This document shows, one piece after another, positions 5,648 to 13,511 of a stretch of 20,576 bases of DNA. A program made the position numbers and the translations under genes. A model generated the notes under the pieces. That model saw nothing but the letters and a program-made list of their open reading frames with translations. It was not told the DNA's origin and did no database searches. The number at the start of each line of letters is the position of its first letter. Position 1 is the first letter of the stretch. Source of the DNA: CADCVT01 sp035940955 (GTDB lineage: Bacteria > Actinomycetota > Thermoleophilia > Solirubrobacterales > Solirubrobacteraceae); NCBI GenBank assembly GCA_035940955.1, contig DASZEJ010000007.1, positions 1 through 20,576 on the forward strand. The letters run 5' to 3'.

Positions 5648-7015
5648 CTACGCGATCTCGTGGTTGGCCCGGAACAGGTTGGCGGGGTCGTACGCGTGCT
5701 TGACCGCCCGCAGGCGCTCGTACGTCGCCGCGCCGTAGAACGTCGCCGCGTCGGCCCGGTCCTCGGTGAAGTTCGCGTAGCTGCGCCCGTTCGCGTACGG
5801 GGCGACGGCCGCCCTGGCCGCCTCGAGCTGCTCGCGCACCGGGGCCGCGACCTCGGGGACCGAGATGGCCGCCGCGAAGAACACGAACCCGGCGTCGATC
5901 CGCGCCAGCGCGCCGTGCGACTGCCTCGTGCGGCCGAGCGCGCCGCCGGCGTGGCGCAGCTCGACCAGCAGCAGCAGCGGGCTGGACTCGAACCGCTCGG
6001 CGAGGGCGTCGACGGCCTCGGCCGGCAGCGCGTCGAGCATCGCCGTCTCCGAGTCGGCCGGGACCGGCTCCTCCGGGTCCATGTGGATGCGCGACAGCGC
6101 GACCGGCGGCACCTGGGCGAACATGTCGATCTCGGGCTCGAGCGCGCGCAGCGGGGCGAGGATCTCCGCGGCTTCCTCCGCGCTCCCGGTCACGGCGCCG
6201 TCGATCACCACGAGCGAGCGGCCGCGGACCATGTCCGGGACGCCCTCCATGTCCGGGATGTTCATGAGCCGCGCCGAGGTCGTCACCTCGTCGGGCGCCG
6301 TCGCGGTCCACTCGCGCCAGGCGTGCAGCACCTCGCGCCCGCGCTCGGCCGGCCAGATCATCGCCCCGCCGACGATCGACGGGATCGCGTAGAGGCGCAG
6401 CTCCATCGCGGTGACCACGCCGAAGTTGCCGCCGCCGCCGCGCAGCGCCCAGAAGAGGTCGCTGTGCTGGTGCTCGTCGGCGCGGATCAGCCGTCCGTCG
6501 GCGGTGACCAGCTCGATCGCCGTGACGCTGTTCGTCGCCAGCCCGAGCTTGCGGGCCAGCCAGCCCATCCCGCCGCCCAGCGAGTAGCCGACCACGCCGA
6601 CGTCGGGCGACGACCCGGCGAGCGCCGCGAGGCCGTGCTCGGAGGCGGGCGCGGCGACGTCGATCCAGAGCGCGCCGGCCTCGACGCGGGCGATCCGGCG
6701 CTCGGCGTCGATCTCGACGCCGCGCATCAGGTGGGTCTTGACGAGCACGGTGCCGGCGGCGTCGCCGAGCGGGCCGGCGTTGTGGCCGGTGCCCTGGGCG
6801 GCCACGCGCAGCCCGTGCTCGCGGGCGAAGCGGACCGCCGCGACGACGTCGGCGGCGGTCTCGGGGATGACCACGACGGGCGGGCGCTGCGGCGCCGTCA
6901 GGTTCCAGGCGAGGCGCGCGGCCTCGTAGCCCTCGTCGCCCTCCGCGACGACCTGCCCGGCCATCCGGGCCCGAAGCGCGTCGACGTCGTGGGCGGTTGT
7001 CTCGGTCGTCAGCAT
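5648..7015 (-). CDS. FAD-binding berberine-bridge-enzyme-like oxidoreductase
   Basis: This encodes 455 residues with no signal peptide, so it is probably cytoplasmic. The start ATG at 7015 follows a GGGG stretch. The N-terminal FAD_binding_4 (PCMH-type) domain shows PPVVVIPETAADVVAAV, the flavin-anchoring GTGHNAG (His78), SPDVGVVGYSLGGGMGWL (137-152) and LFWALRGGGGNFGVVT. The C-terminus is a BBE domain with YANFTED and the DPANLFRANHEI ending. Relatives oxidise alcohols, sugars or amines with O2 or another acceptor. The Cys that gives the second covalent flavin bond in bicovalent members is replaced by Ser136, so flavin attachment is probably through His78 alone. It is divergent from a FadR-type regulator across 84 bp, which suggests local control. 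The substrate is unknown. Confidence 0.9.
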   Translation of the reverse strand: MLTTETTAHDVDALRARMAGQVVAEGDEGYEAARLAWNLTAPQRPPVVVIPETAADVVAAVRFAREHGLRVAAQGTGHNAGPLGDAAGTVLVKTHLMRGVEIDAERRIARVEAGALWIDVAAPASEHGLAALAGSSPDVGVVGYSLGGGMGWLARKLGLATNSVTAIELVTADGRLIRADEHQHSDLFWALRGGGGNFGVVTAMELRLYAIPSIVGGAMIWPAERGREVLHAWREWTATAPDEVTTSARLMNIPDMEGVPDMVRGRSLVVIDGAVTGSAEEAAEILAPLRALEPEIDMFAQVPPVALSRIHMDPEEPVPADSETAMLDALPAEAVDALAERFESSPLLLLVELRHAGGALGRTRQSHGALARIDAGFVFFAAAISVPEVAAPVREQLEAARAAVAPYANGRSYANFTEDRADAATFYGAATYERLRAVKHAYDPANLFRANHEIA

Positions 7016-7050
7016 GGCCCCAGCATCCGGCGGGGCCGCCGCCGCCACAT

Positions 7051-7078
7051 CGGGGGGTTCCCCAAGCCCGACCCCCCG
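7051..7078. promoter_or_regulatory. Inverted repeat between the flavin oxidase and GntR regulator genes, possible operator
   Basis: CGGGGGGT (7051-7058) and ACCCCCCG (7071-7078) are perfect inverted repeats with a 12-nt spacer, centred between the divergent starts (7015 and 7100) and just upstream of the regulator's -10. It could be a binding site for the adjacent GntR protein, but it does not resemble the usual short FadR-type TNGTNNNACNA operator, and homopolymer G/C runs can arise by composition. Confidence 0.35.
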
Positions 7079-7083
7079 CGACC

Positions 7084-7089
7084 TAGACT
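7084..7089 (+). promoter_or_regulatory. Candidate -10 element (TAGACT) of the FadR-type regulator gene
   Basis: TAGACT fits TANNNT and lies 10 nt before the GTG at 7100, with no SD between, which points to a leaderless or nearly leaderless transcript. On the minus strand the same TA is part of TAGGTC (7085 to 7080), a weaker possible -10 for the oxidase. Confidence 0.5.
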
Positions 7090-7099
7090 TGGCGCCCCC

Positions 7100-7804
7100 G
7101 TGTTCACCCCAGTGCGCACCCGGCGGACGTTCGAGGAGGCGGCCGAGCAGATCGCCGACAAGGTCCGCGCCGGCGAGCTGCGGATCGGCGACAAGCTGCC
7201 GCCCGAGCGGGACCTCGCGCTGCAGATGGCGATCAGCCGCCCGACGCTCCGCGAGGCGGTGCGGGTCCTCGTCGACGCCGGCCTGCTCGAGGTCCGCCGC
7301 GGCCCCGGCGGCGGCATGTTCGTCGCCACCGACGTCGTCCCCGTCGACCTCGTCCGCCGCGTGAGCGAGCTGCGGCTCAGCGAGGCGGAGGCCGTGCTCG
7401 AGGCCCGCCGCATCATCGAGCCCCAGGTCGCCCGCCTCGCCCACGAGCGCGCAGGCGACGAGGAGCTCGAGCCGCTGGAGCGCACGATCGACGTCATGCG
7501 CACGATCGTCGGCCGCGGCTACCGCCCCGAGGACGAGGACCGCTTCCTCCAGCTCGACGTCCAGTTCCACCTCGCACTCGCCCGCGCGGCCGGCAACCCG
7601 ACGCTCGAGACCCTCCTGCGCCTCGTCTTCCGCCAGCTCGAGATCCTCCGCGACATGGCGATGCACGTCCCGGCCGTCCCCGACTGGATCATCGACGTGC
7701 ACGAGCGGACGCTCGCCGCGGTCCGGTCGGGCGAGGGGATCGACGAGGTGATGGACGAGCACCTCGGCCGGCTGGAGCACACGCTGCGCAGCGAAGTCGT
7801 GTAG
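7100..7804 (+). CDS. GntR-family transcriptional regulator, FadR/FCD subfamily
   Basis: This encodes 234 residues. The N-terminal winged helix-turn-helix (about 10-76) has the family pattern: IADKVRAGELRIGDKLPPERDLA, SRPTLREAVRVLVDAGLLEVRRGPGGGMFV. The C-terminal all-helical FCD domain (about 95-230) keeps candidate metal/effector ligands Asp153, His157, His201 and His221 (LDVQFHLAL, VHERTL, DEHLGRL). FCD regulators usually sense carboxylic acids and repress nearby catabolic genes. The GTG at 7100 is chosen because TAGACT lies 10 nt upstream and the domain begins at once. It diverges from the flavin oxidase and stands 76 bp upstream of the ferredoxin oxidoreductase in the same direction, so either or both are candidate targets. 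Confidence 0.9.
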   Translation: MFTPVRTRRTFEEAAEQIADKVRAGELRIGDKLPPERDLALQMAISRPTLREAVRVLVDAGLLEVRRGPGGGMFVATDVVPVDLVRRVSELRLSEAEAVLEARRIIEPQVARLAHERAGDEELEPLERTIDVMRTIVGRGYRPEDEDRFLQLDVQFHLALARAAGNPTLETLLRLVFRQLEILRDMAMHVPAVPDWIIDVHERTLAAVRSGEGIDEVMDEHLGRLEHTLRSEVV

Positions 7805-7823
7805 CGCCCGCCGCTGCAGTTGG

Positions 7824-7829
7824 TAAAGT
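7824..7829 (+). promoter_or_regulatory. Candidate -10 element (TAAAGT) for the ferredoxin oxidoreductase gene
   Basis: TAAAGT fits TANNNT and would start transcription around 7836, inside the palindrome at 7834-7849. That is a typical place for a repressor to block initiation. No clear -35 is seen. Confidence 0.45.
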
Positions 7830-7833
7830 GCCT

Positions 7834-7849
7834 TGACCCATATGGGTCA
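7834..7849. promoter_or_regulatory. Perfect 16-bp palindrome, likely operator
   Basis: TGACCCATATGGGTCA is a perfect dyad in the leader of the oxidoreductase gene, directly after a TAAAGT -10. A further TTGACC half-site lies at 7856-7861, 23 nt after the first at 7833-7838. The size and position fit a dimeric repressor such as a TetR- or GntR-type protein. The adjacent FadR-type regulator is the nearest candidate, but this is unproven. Confidence 0.6.
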
Positions 7850-7880
7850 GGTGGCTTGACCATTCGGTGGAGGAGGGGCC

Positions 7881-10800
7881 TTGGCTACGACGGCTGACAC
7901 GACGCGCACGGCGACCACCACGGTCGCGCCCGGCTCCGATGCCGCTCCCGTCAAGCTCAGCCGTCCCGAGACGACGCTGGAGGACAAGTACGTCCTCGAG
8001 CAGGGCACGATCTTCCTCAGCGGCATCCAGGCGCTCGTGCGGGTGCTGCTCGACCAGCACCGCGCCGACGTGCGCGCCGGGCTGAGCACCGCGACGTTCG
8101 TCTCCGGCTACCAGGGGTCGCCGCTCGGCGGGCTGGACAAGGAGCTCATGCGGCTCGGCAGGCTCGGGGACGAGCACGGGATCCGCTTCACGCCCGGGCT
8201 CAACGAGGAGCTGGCCGCGACCGCCGTCTACGGCTCGCAGCTCGTCCAGAACCTTCCCAGCCCCAGGCACGACGGCGTGGTCGGCGTCTGGTACGGCAAG
8301 AACCCCGGGCTCGACCGCGCGATGGACGCGCTGCGCCACGCGAACTTCGCCGGCACGCACCCGAAGGGCGGCGCACTCGCGCTCGTCGGCGACGACCCGA
8401 GCTGCAAGTCCTCGACGCTGCCGAGCGCCGGCGAGGCGACGCTCGCCAGCCTCCACATGCCCACGTTCTTCCCGGGCACCCTGCAGGAGGTCCTCGACTT
8501 CGGCCGGCACGCGATCGCGTGCTCGCGCGCGTCCGGGCTGTGGAGCGCGGTGAAGATCGTCGCGAACGTGGCCGACGCGGCGGGCACCGCCCAGGTGTGG
8601 CCCGACCGCGTCGTGCCGCTCGCGCCGCGCGTCGAGTGGCAGGGCCGCCCGTACGTCCACCAGCCGTCGGGCCACCTGCTCGCCCCGCAGTCGCTCGAGC
8701 TCGAGCGCACGCTGTTCGGCCCGCGGCTGGAGATCGCCCGCCAGTACGCGCAGCTCAACGGGCTGAACCCGATCACGATCCCGACCCGCGACGCCTGGCT
8801 GGGGCTCGTCGCGAGCGGCAAGGTGTACTACGAGCTGCTGCAGGCGCTGCGCGACCTCGGCCTCGACCAGCAGGCGCTGGACCGCGCCGGCATCCGGCTC
8901 ATGAAGGTCGGGATGCTCTACCCGCACGACCGCGACGCGTTCCGCGAGCTCGGGCGCGGGCTCGACGAGGTCCTCGTCGTCGAGGAGAAGCTCGAGTACC
9001 TCGAGACCGCAGTCAAGGACGCGCTCTACGGCACGGCCGGCGCGCCGCGCGTCGTCGGCAAGCACGACCCCGACGGGCGCGACCTCGTCTCCCCGCTCTC
9101 CGACCTCGACGCCGACTCGATCGCGCTGGCGGTCGCCCGCCGGCTCGAGCAGCGCGTGCGCCTCGACAGCGTCCGCGCGCGGGTCGAGCAGATCCAGGCC
9201 CGCCGCGCCGAGACGAGCACGACCCTCCCCACCGCCGCCCGCGTGCCCTACTTCTGCTCGGGCTGCCCGCACAACACCTCGACCGGCAACCCCGACGGGA
9301 CGCTGCTCGGCGTCGGGATCGGGTGCCACACGATGGTCCTGCTCGCGCCCGAGGGGAAGGGCGAGGTCACCGGCATCACGCAGATGGGCGGCGAGGGCGC
9401 GCAGTTCGCCGGCATGCAGCCGTTCACCGAGGCCGACCACTTCGTGCAGAACCTCGGCGACGGCACGTTCCACCACTCCGGCTCGCTGGCCATCCGCTTC
9501 GCGGTCGCGGCGGGCGTGAACGTCACCTACAAGCTGCTCTACAACGACACGGTCGCGATGACCGGCGGGCAGGACGTCCTCGGGCAGCTCAAGGTGCCCG
9601 AGCTGACGCGGTGGCTGGCGCTGGAGGGCGTCAAGCGGGTCGTCATCACCAGCGACGAGCCCGAGAAGTACGACGGCGTCGAGCTCGACCCGATCGCGCG
9701 CGTCGAGCACCGCGACCGGCTCGCCGAGGCCCAGGCCGAGCTGGCGAAGGTCGAGGGCGTCACCGTCCTCATCCACGACCAGGGCTGCGCGGCCGAGAAG
9801 CGCCGGCTGCGCAAGCGCGGCAAGATCGCCGACCCGGTTCAGCGCATCCACATCAACGAGCGGGTGTGCGAGGGCTGCGGCGACTGCGGTGAGAAGAGCT
9901 CGTGCCTGAGCGTCCTGCCGGTCGAGACCGAGTTCGGCCGCAAGACGCAGATCCACCAGGCGTCGTGCAACAAGGACTACTCGTGCGTGAAGGGCGACTG
10001 CCCGTCGTTCCTGACCGTGATCCCGGGCGAGAAGGCCAAGAAGGTGGCGCCCGAGCCGCCGGCCGACCTGCCGGAGCCCGCGCTGCGCGTGCCGCACCGC
10101 GACTTCCTCGTCCGCATGCCGGGCATCGGCGGCACCGGCGTCGTGACCGTCTCGCAGATCCTCCAGATGGCGGCGCTGCTCGACGGCAAGCACGCGTTCG
10201 GCCTCGACCAGACCGGTCTGGCGCAGAAGGGCGGCCCCGTGATCAGCGACGTGCGGATCTCGCGCGAGCGGATCGAGGGGTCGAACAAGGCGGGCGCGGC
10301 GACGGCCGACCTCATCCTCGGCCTCGACCTGCTCGGCGCCGCGAACCCGAAGAACCTGATCGTCGCCGACCCCGAGCGGACGATCGCCGTGGTCAACACC
10401 GCGGCGGTGCCGACCGCGGCGATGGTCAAGTCGACGGCGGTGCGCTTCCCGACCGAGCGGCGCAACGTCGCGGCGATCGAGCGCGGCACGCGCGCGCAGG
10501 ACAACGTCTACCTGGACGCGCAGGCGCTCGCCGAGGCGCTGTTCGGCGACCACATGCCGACGAACCTGCTGCTGCTCGGCGCGGCGTACCAGCACGGCTG
10601 CCTGCCCGTCTCGGCCGAGGCGATCGAGCAGGCGATCCGGCTGAACGGCGCGGCCGTCGAGAAGTCGCTCAGCGCGTTCCGCTGGGGCCGCGCCGCGATG
10701 GCCCGGCCCGAGCTGGTCCACGACCTGCTCAACCCCCCGCGGCCCGAGCCGCCGGTCGACGGCAGGGCGCTCGAGATCCTCGAGGCGACCGGCGCGACCG

Positions 10801-11453
10801 GCGAGCTGCGGCGGCTGCTGGCCGTGCGCATCCCCGACCTCGTGGCGTACCAGAGCGCCCGCTACGCCCGCGAGTACGCCGACGCGGTGATGGAGGTCGC
10901 GGCGGTCGACTCCGGCGTCGCGGAGGCCTACGCCCGCGGCCTCTACAAGCTCATGTCCTACAAGGACGAGTACGAGGTCGCGCGGCTGCACCTCGACGCG
11001 GTCGAGCGGGCGAAGGTCACCGAGGAGTTCGGCGAGGGCGCGAAGGTCTACTACATGCTCCACCCGCCGCTGCTGCGGGCGATGGGCCTGCAGCGCAAGC
11101 TCAAGCTCGGCCCGTGGTTCACGCCGGCGTTCCGGCTGCTCCGCGCGATGCGCCGCCTGCGGGGCACGCCGGTCGACGTGTTCGGACTGCCGAAGGTCCG
11201 CCGCGTCGAGCGCCGCCTCGTGGGGGAGTACCGCGCGCTGGTGAAGCGCTCGCTCGAGCACCTGACCGACGAGAACCGCGAAACGGTCGTGGCCATCGCG
11301 GCGCTGCCGGACATGGTCCGCGGCTACGAGGAGATCAAGCTGCGCAACGTCGAGCGCTACCGCGCGGAGGCCGAGCGGCTGGAGCGCGAGCTGCGCGAGG
11401 GGCCGGCGGCGGCGCCGCGACGGCGGATCGAGCTGCCGATCGCGCAGGGCTAG
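7881..11453 (+). CDS. Fused indolepyruvate/2-oxoacid:ferredoxin oxidoreductase
   Basis: This encodes 1190 residues, starting at TTG 7881 behind a strong GGAGGAGGGG SD. It is a single-chain 2-oxoacid:ferredoxin oxidoreductase of the indolepyruvate type, which decarboxylates aryl or branched 2-oxoacids to acyl-CoA and reduces ferredoxin. The order is: TPP PYR domain (GYQGSPLGGLDKEL near residue 76), TPP-binding domain (FCSGCPHNTSTGNPDG, GIGCHTM and GEGAQFAGM, about 455-515, then NDTVAMTGGQ), Fe-S segment (VCEGCGDCGEKSSC and SCNKDYSCVKGDC, about 661-710), gamma-type domain (VRMPGIGGTGVV near 744, then GLDQTGLAQKGGPV) and a C-terminal region typical of fused members. It is cytosolic and should need TPP, Mg, CoA and 4Fe-4S clusters. 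A palindromic operator candidate lies in its leader. The exact substrate is not readable. Confidence 0.92.
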   Translation: MATTADTTRTATTTVAPGSDAAPVKLSRPETTLEDKYVLEQGTIFLSGIQALVRVLLDQHRADVRAGLSTATFVSGYQGSPLGGLDKELMRLGRLGDEHGIRFTPGLNEELAATAVYGSQLVQNLPSPRHDGVVGVWYGKNPGLDRAMDALRHANFAGTHPKGGALALVGDDPSCKSSTLPSAGEATLASLHMPTFFPGTLQEVLDFGRHAIACSRASGLWSAVKIVANVADAAGTAQVWPDRVVPLAPRVEWQGRPYVHQPSGHLLAPQSLELERTLFGPRLEIARQYAQLNGLNPITIPTRDAWLGLVASGKVYYELLQALRDLGLDQQALDRAGIRLMKVGMLYPHDRDAFRELGRGLDEVLVVEEKLEYLETAVKDALYGTAGAPRVVGKHDPDGRDLVSPLSDLDADSIALAVARRLEQRVRLDSVRARVEQIQARRAETSTTLPTAARVPYFCSGCPHNTSTGNPDGTLLGVGIGCHTMVLLAPEGKGEVTGITQMGGEGAQFAGMQPFTEADHFVQNLGDGTFHHSGSLAIRFAVAAGVNVTYKLLYNDTVAMTGGQDVLGQLKVPELTRWLALEGVKRVVITSDEPEKYDGVELDPIARVEHRDRLAEAQAELAKVEGVTVLIHDQGCAAEKRRLRKRGKIADPVQRIHINERVCEGCGDCGEKSSCLSVLPVETEFGRKTQIHQASCNKDYSCVKGDCPSFLTVIPGEKAKKVAPEPPADLPEPALRVPHRDFLVRMPGIGGTGVVTVSQILQMAALLDGKHAFGLDQTGLAQKGGPVISDVRISRERIEGSNKAGAATADLILGLDLLGAANPKNLIVADPERTIAVVNTAAVPTAAMVKSTAVRFPTERRNVAAIERGTRAQDNVYLDAQALAEALFGDHMPTNLLLLGAAYQHGCLPVSAEAIEQAIRLNGAAVEKSLSAFRWGRAAMARPELVHDLLNPPRPEPPVDGRALEILEATGATGELRRLLAVRIPDLVAYQSARYAREYADAVMEVAAVDSGVAEAYARGLYKLMSYKDEYEVARLHLDAVERAKVTEEFGEGAKVYYMLHPPLLRAMGLQRKLKLGPWFTPAFRLLRAMRRLRGTPVDVFGLPKVRRVERRLVGEYRALVKRSLEHLTDENRETVVAIAALPDMVRGYEEIKLRNVERYRAEAERLERELREGPAAAPRRRIELPIAQG

Positions 11454-11465
11454 AGGCCGCCGCGG

Positions 11466-12722
11466 CTAGACCCGCCGGGCGAACGTCGCCTGGTCGTGGT
11501 CGAAGGCCGCGGCCATGCGGTCGATCTCGACGGCCGGCAGTGAGAGTTCGGCGGCGAGATCGCGCCACCCGGCGGTGGCGGCGCCGACCTCCCGCAGGAC
11601 GTCGCGGGCCTCGTCGTCGCTGAGCCGGAACACGTCCGCGACCTCCAGGGCCACGTCGACGCGGGCCTCGTCGGTACGTCCGTCGATCGATGTGGCGAGG
11701 CGCGCGATCCCGGGAGACGGATCGGGGTTGACGTCGAACGCCGGCGACAGCGACCAGCCGGCCGTGTCGGCGCGCACGAAGCCGTGGTTGCGCAGATGGT
11801 CGTCGGTGTTCCTTATGAGGATCCCGAAGACCATCCGGCGCCAGAGCTCGCGCAGGTCGCGCGCAGCGGCCGGGGAGTGCTCCTCCACGGCCTCCGCGAT
11901 GTCGACGTAGCTCGCCTGGTCGCCGTCCGCGGCCTCCAGCATCGTCAAGGCGCTGACGTAGCCGACGCGCCGCCCGCCGGCACGGTCGAAGCGGTCGACG
12001 AGCAGGACGTACCTGCCGTCGACCTCGTGCAGCTGCGCCCGTGCGGCGTCGACGCCCGCACGACGGGCCAGCCGGAGCGCAAGGGCCTCCCACCGCATGA
12101 CGTCCCACTCGTCGGCGACCGGGCTCGGGAACTTCGCGATCGCGACGCAGCCGTTCGCGTCGAGCACGTGCGCCTTGGGGCGGGTGCCGCCGAGCGAGCT
12201 GCCGCCGCGCAGCAGCGTCCGCAGCTCGGCGGCGGTGGCTTCGTCGCGCTCCATTCGCTCGCTCGCGCTGAGCAGCGCGGGGAGCTCGAGGAGATGCGGG
12301 ACCCCGTCGCTCTCGGTGGCCAGCCAATCCTTCGTGTGGGGATCGCGGAAGCGCAGCGCGCCCTGCCGCAGATCGTCGCGGACGCGGAGGAGGTAGTCCG
12401 CCTCACCGAAGTTCCGCTCCGCGCCGGTGCCGGCTTCGCGGACGCGGTGCTCCTCGGCGCGGTTGATGAGCCGCCGCCCCCACCGGTCCGGGGCGCAGTC
12501 CGAGAACGCCCCGAACATCGCTCTCCCGAGCGGGGTCTGCTGGGACCCCTCGACGAGGGGGAGTGCCGGGTCGAGCGCGTACGCGGACTTCTGCGCGAGG
12601 TACGACACCTCGTAGCGGAACGTCGCCGACTCCGCCCCGCGTCGTCGATGCGCCCACAGCCGCCCGGCGAGCAGCCGCTCGCCGCCGATCTCCACGAAGA
12701 CCTCGACAGGCCCGTCAGCCAT
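11466..12722 (-). CDS. hipA: HipA-family serine/threonine kinase toxin
   Basis: This encodes 418 residues, close to usual HipA length. It has the N-terminal HipA N1-like domain (about 5-105), then the kinase core: Gly-rich loop GGSSLGGTRPKAHV (173-186) containing the serines equivalent to the autophosphorylation site, the ATP-binding Lys in VAIAKFPS (Lys197), LLVDRFDR, the catalytic NTDDHLRNHGF (Asp307, Asn312) and the Mg-binding Asp in LSPAFDVNP (Asp330). All key residues are present, so the kinase is probably active. Known HipA proteins phosphorylate translation factors such as glutamyl-tRNA synthetase and cause growth arrest; the target here is unknown. The start overlaps the end of the antitoxin gene by 8 nt. 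The 3' end lies only 12 nt from the convergent oxidoreductase stop. Confidence 0.93.
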   Translation of the reverse strand: MADGPVEVFVEIGGERLLAGRLWAHRRRGAESATFRYEVSYLAQKSAYALDPALPLVEGSQQTPLGRAMFGAFSDCAPDRWGRRLINRAEEHRVREAGTGAERNFGEADYLLRVRDDLRQGALRFRDPHTKDWLATESDGVPHLLELPALLSASERMERDEATAAELRTLLRGGSSLGGTRPKAHVLDANGCVAIAKFPSPVADEWDVMRWEALALRLARRAGVDAARAQLHEVDGRYVLLVDRFDRAGGRRVGYVSALTMLEAADGDQASYVDIAEAVEEHSPAAARDLRELWRRMVFGILIRNTDDHLRNHGFVRADTAGWSLSPAFDVNPDPSPGIARLATSIDGRTDEARVDVALEVADVFRLSDDEARDVLREVGAATAGWRDLAAELSLPAVEIDRMAAAFDHDQATFARRV

Positions 12723-13044
12723 CGCCGCTCAACTTCCTGGACCGGACCCGCGCGGGAAGCTGCTCGTCGGCGCGCAGGCGCCCGAGATCGGTCTCGTAGG
12801 GGTCCAGCGCGCGCGCCACCGCGTCGAGGACCCCGAGGGCGCGGACGATCCGCAGCACGTTCTCGAGGCTCACGCCGCCGTCTCCGGACTCGAGGCGGAT
12901 CACCGTCTCGCGGCCGACACCCGCCCGGTCGGCGACCTGCGCCTGGGTGAGCCCCCGGAGCTTTCGCCAGGTCGCGAGGTTGCCGGACACCTCAGACAGG
13001 GCGCGGCGAACCGGTAGCGGTGGGCGGCTGGCCTTGGAGGGCAT
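12715..13044 (-). CDS. hipB: HipB-like XRE-family antitoxin
   Basis: This encodes 109 residues. A classic XRE helix-turn-helix lies at about 20-75 (NLATWRKLRGLTQAQVADRAGVGRETVIRLESGDGGVSLENVLRIVRALGV, read in short segments), followed by an Arg/Lys-rich C-terminal tail. In the HipBA family the antitoxin dimer binds its own promoter and masks HipA, with the toxin acting as co-repressor. The first position and 8-nt overlap with hipA match the standard antitoxin-first operon and suggest coupled translation. It starts at ATG 13044, six bases after a TACAGT -10, so the message is probably leaderless. Family identity is firm; pairing with HipA is inferred from context. Confidence 0.9.
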   Translation of the reverse strand: MPSKASRPPLPVRRALSEVSGNLATWRKLRGLTQAQVADRAGVGRETVIRLESGDGGVSLENVLRIVRALGVLDAVARALDPYETDLGRLRADEQLPARVRSRKLSGDG

Positions 13045-13046
13045 AG

Positions 13047-13056
13047 CAGTACTGTA
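13047..13056 (-). promoter_or_regulatory. hipBA promoter -10 (TACAGT) overlapping an 8-bp palindrome
   Basis: On the minus strand TACAGT (13056 to 13051) lies 6 nt before the ATG at 13044. It overlaps the perfect palindrome CAGTACTG (13047-13054), a candidate antitoxin operator half. An outer inverted pair CTAAAG (13063-13068) and CTTTAG (13092-13097) lies upstream. The classical TATCC/GGATA HipB operator is not seen. Confidence 0.5.
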
Positions 13057-13124
13057 ACGAGGCTAAAGACGTCGATCGCCGACGCCAGCCACTTTAGTGC
13101 AGGTGATATGCGACCTAATAGCCG

Positions 13125-13406
13125 CTAGAGGTCTCCGGTCACCACCGTCCAGGGCTCGACCCGCCAGCCTGTGACGAGCCCCTCGCGGACGTAGGGGTCG
13201 GCCTCGACGAACTCCTCCGGGTCGCCGGTCTCGCGGAAGACGATCAGCGCGCCGGTGGGCGGGTCGCCGGTCGCCCCGCCGCCGACGGCGCGGCCGTCGG
13301 CGACCCAGGTGCCGATGAGGTCGAGGTGCTCGGCGCGGTGGGGCGCGCGGCGCTCCACGACGTCCTCCACGTAGTCGTAGATCAGGAGCTTCAGGTGCTG
13401 GGCCAT
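13125..13406 (-). CDS. YciI-like (YCII-related) small protein
   Basis: This encodes 93 residues, typical for the family. YciI-type ferredoxin-like folds show RAEHLDLIGTWVADGRAVGGGA, an ALIVFRETGDPEEF strand-helix and the DPYVREGLVTGWRVEPWTVV ending. A conserved His (His27 in RAEHL) and Asp70 of DPYV match the family's conserved residues. The biochemical role of most members is unknown; a few act as lyases or as domains of larger enzymes. The ATG at 13406 is chosen because it sits 6 nt after a TACGGT -10. The frame stays open upstream through the opposite gene, but this is a composition effect. It is divergent from the large copper/PQQ gene and upstream of hipBA on the same strand, with 80 bp and a new promoter between. 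Confidence 0.85.
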   Translation of the reverse strand: MAQHLKLLIYDYVEDVVERRAPHRAEHLDLIGTWVADGRAVGGGATGDPPTGALIVFRETGDPEEFVEADPYVREGLVTGWRVEPWTVVTGDL

Positions 13407-13412
13407 GCGGGA

Positions 13413-13418
13413 ACCGTA
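13413..13418 (-). promoter_or_regulatory. Candidate -10 element (TACGGT) of the YciI-like gene
   Basis: Read on the minus strand, TACGGT lies 6 nt before the ATG at 13406, leaving no room for an SD. This is the same arrangement as hipB and fits leaderless translation. Confidence 0.5.
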
Positions 13419-13511
13419 GTGGCGGACCGGCGCCTGCTGAACGCTCGCGTTTGTATCGTCCGGCACGCGGGAAGGAGCGTGTCCGCGCCATCTACGCGGG
13501 GGGACCGACCG

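Noticed and set aside
7689..11261. Minus-strand open frame of 1190 codons opposite the ferredoxin oxidoreductase
   Set aside because: Low-complexity Arg/Leu/Asp/Ala translation with no family pattern; the plus strand encodes a clear enzyme with cofactor motifs and a strong SD.
13454..13459. TATCGT as the -10 of the copper/PQQ gene
   Set aside because: The position is reasonable (52 nt before the ATG) but no -35 or other support is visible, so it is not listed as a feature.
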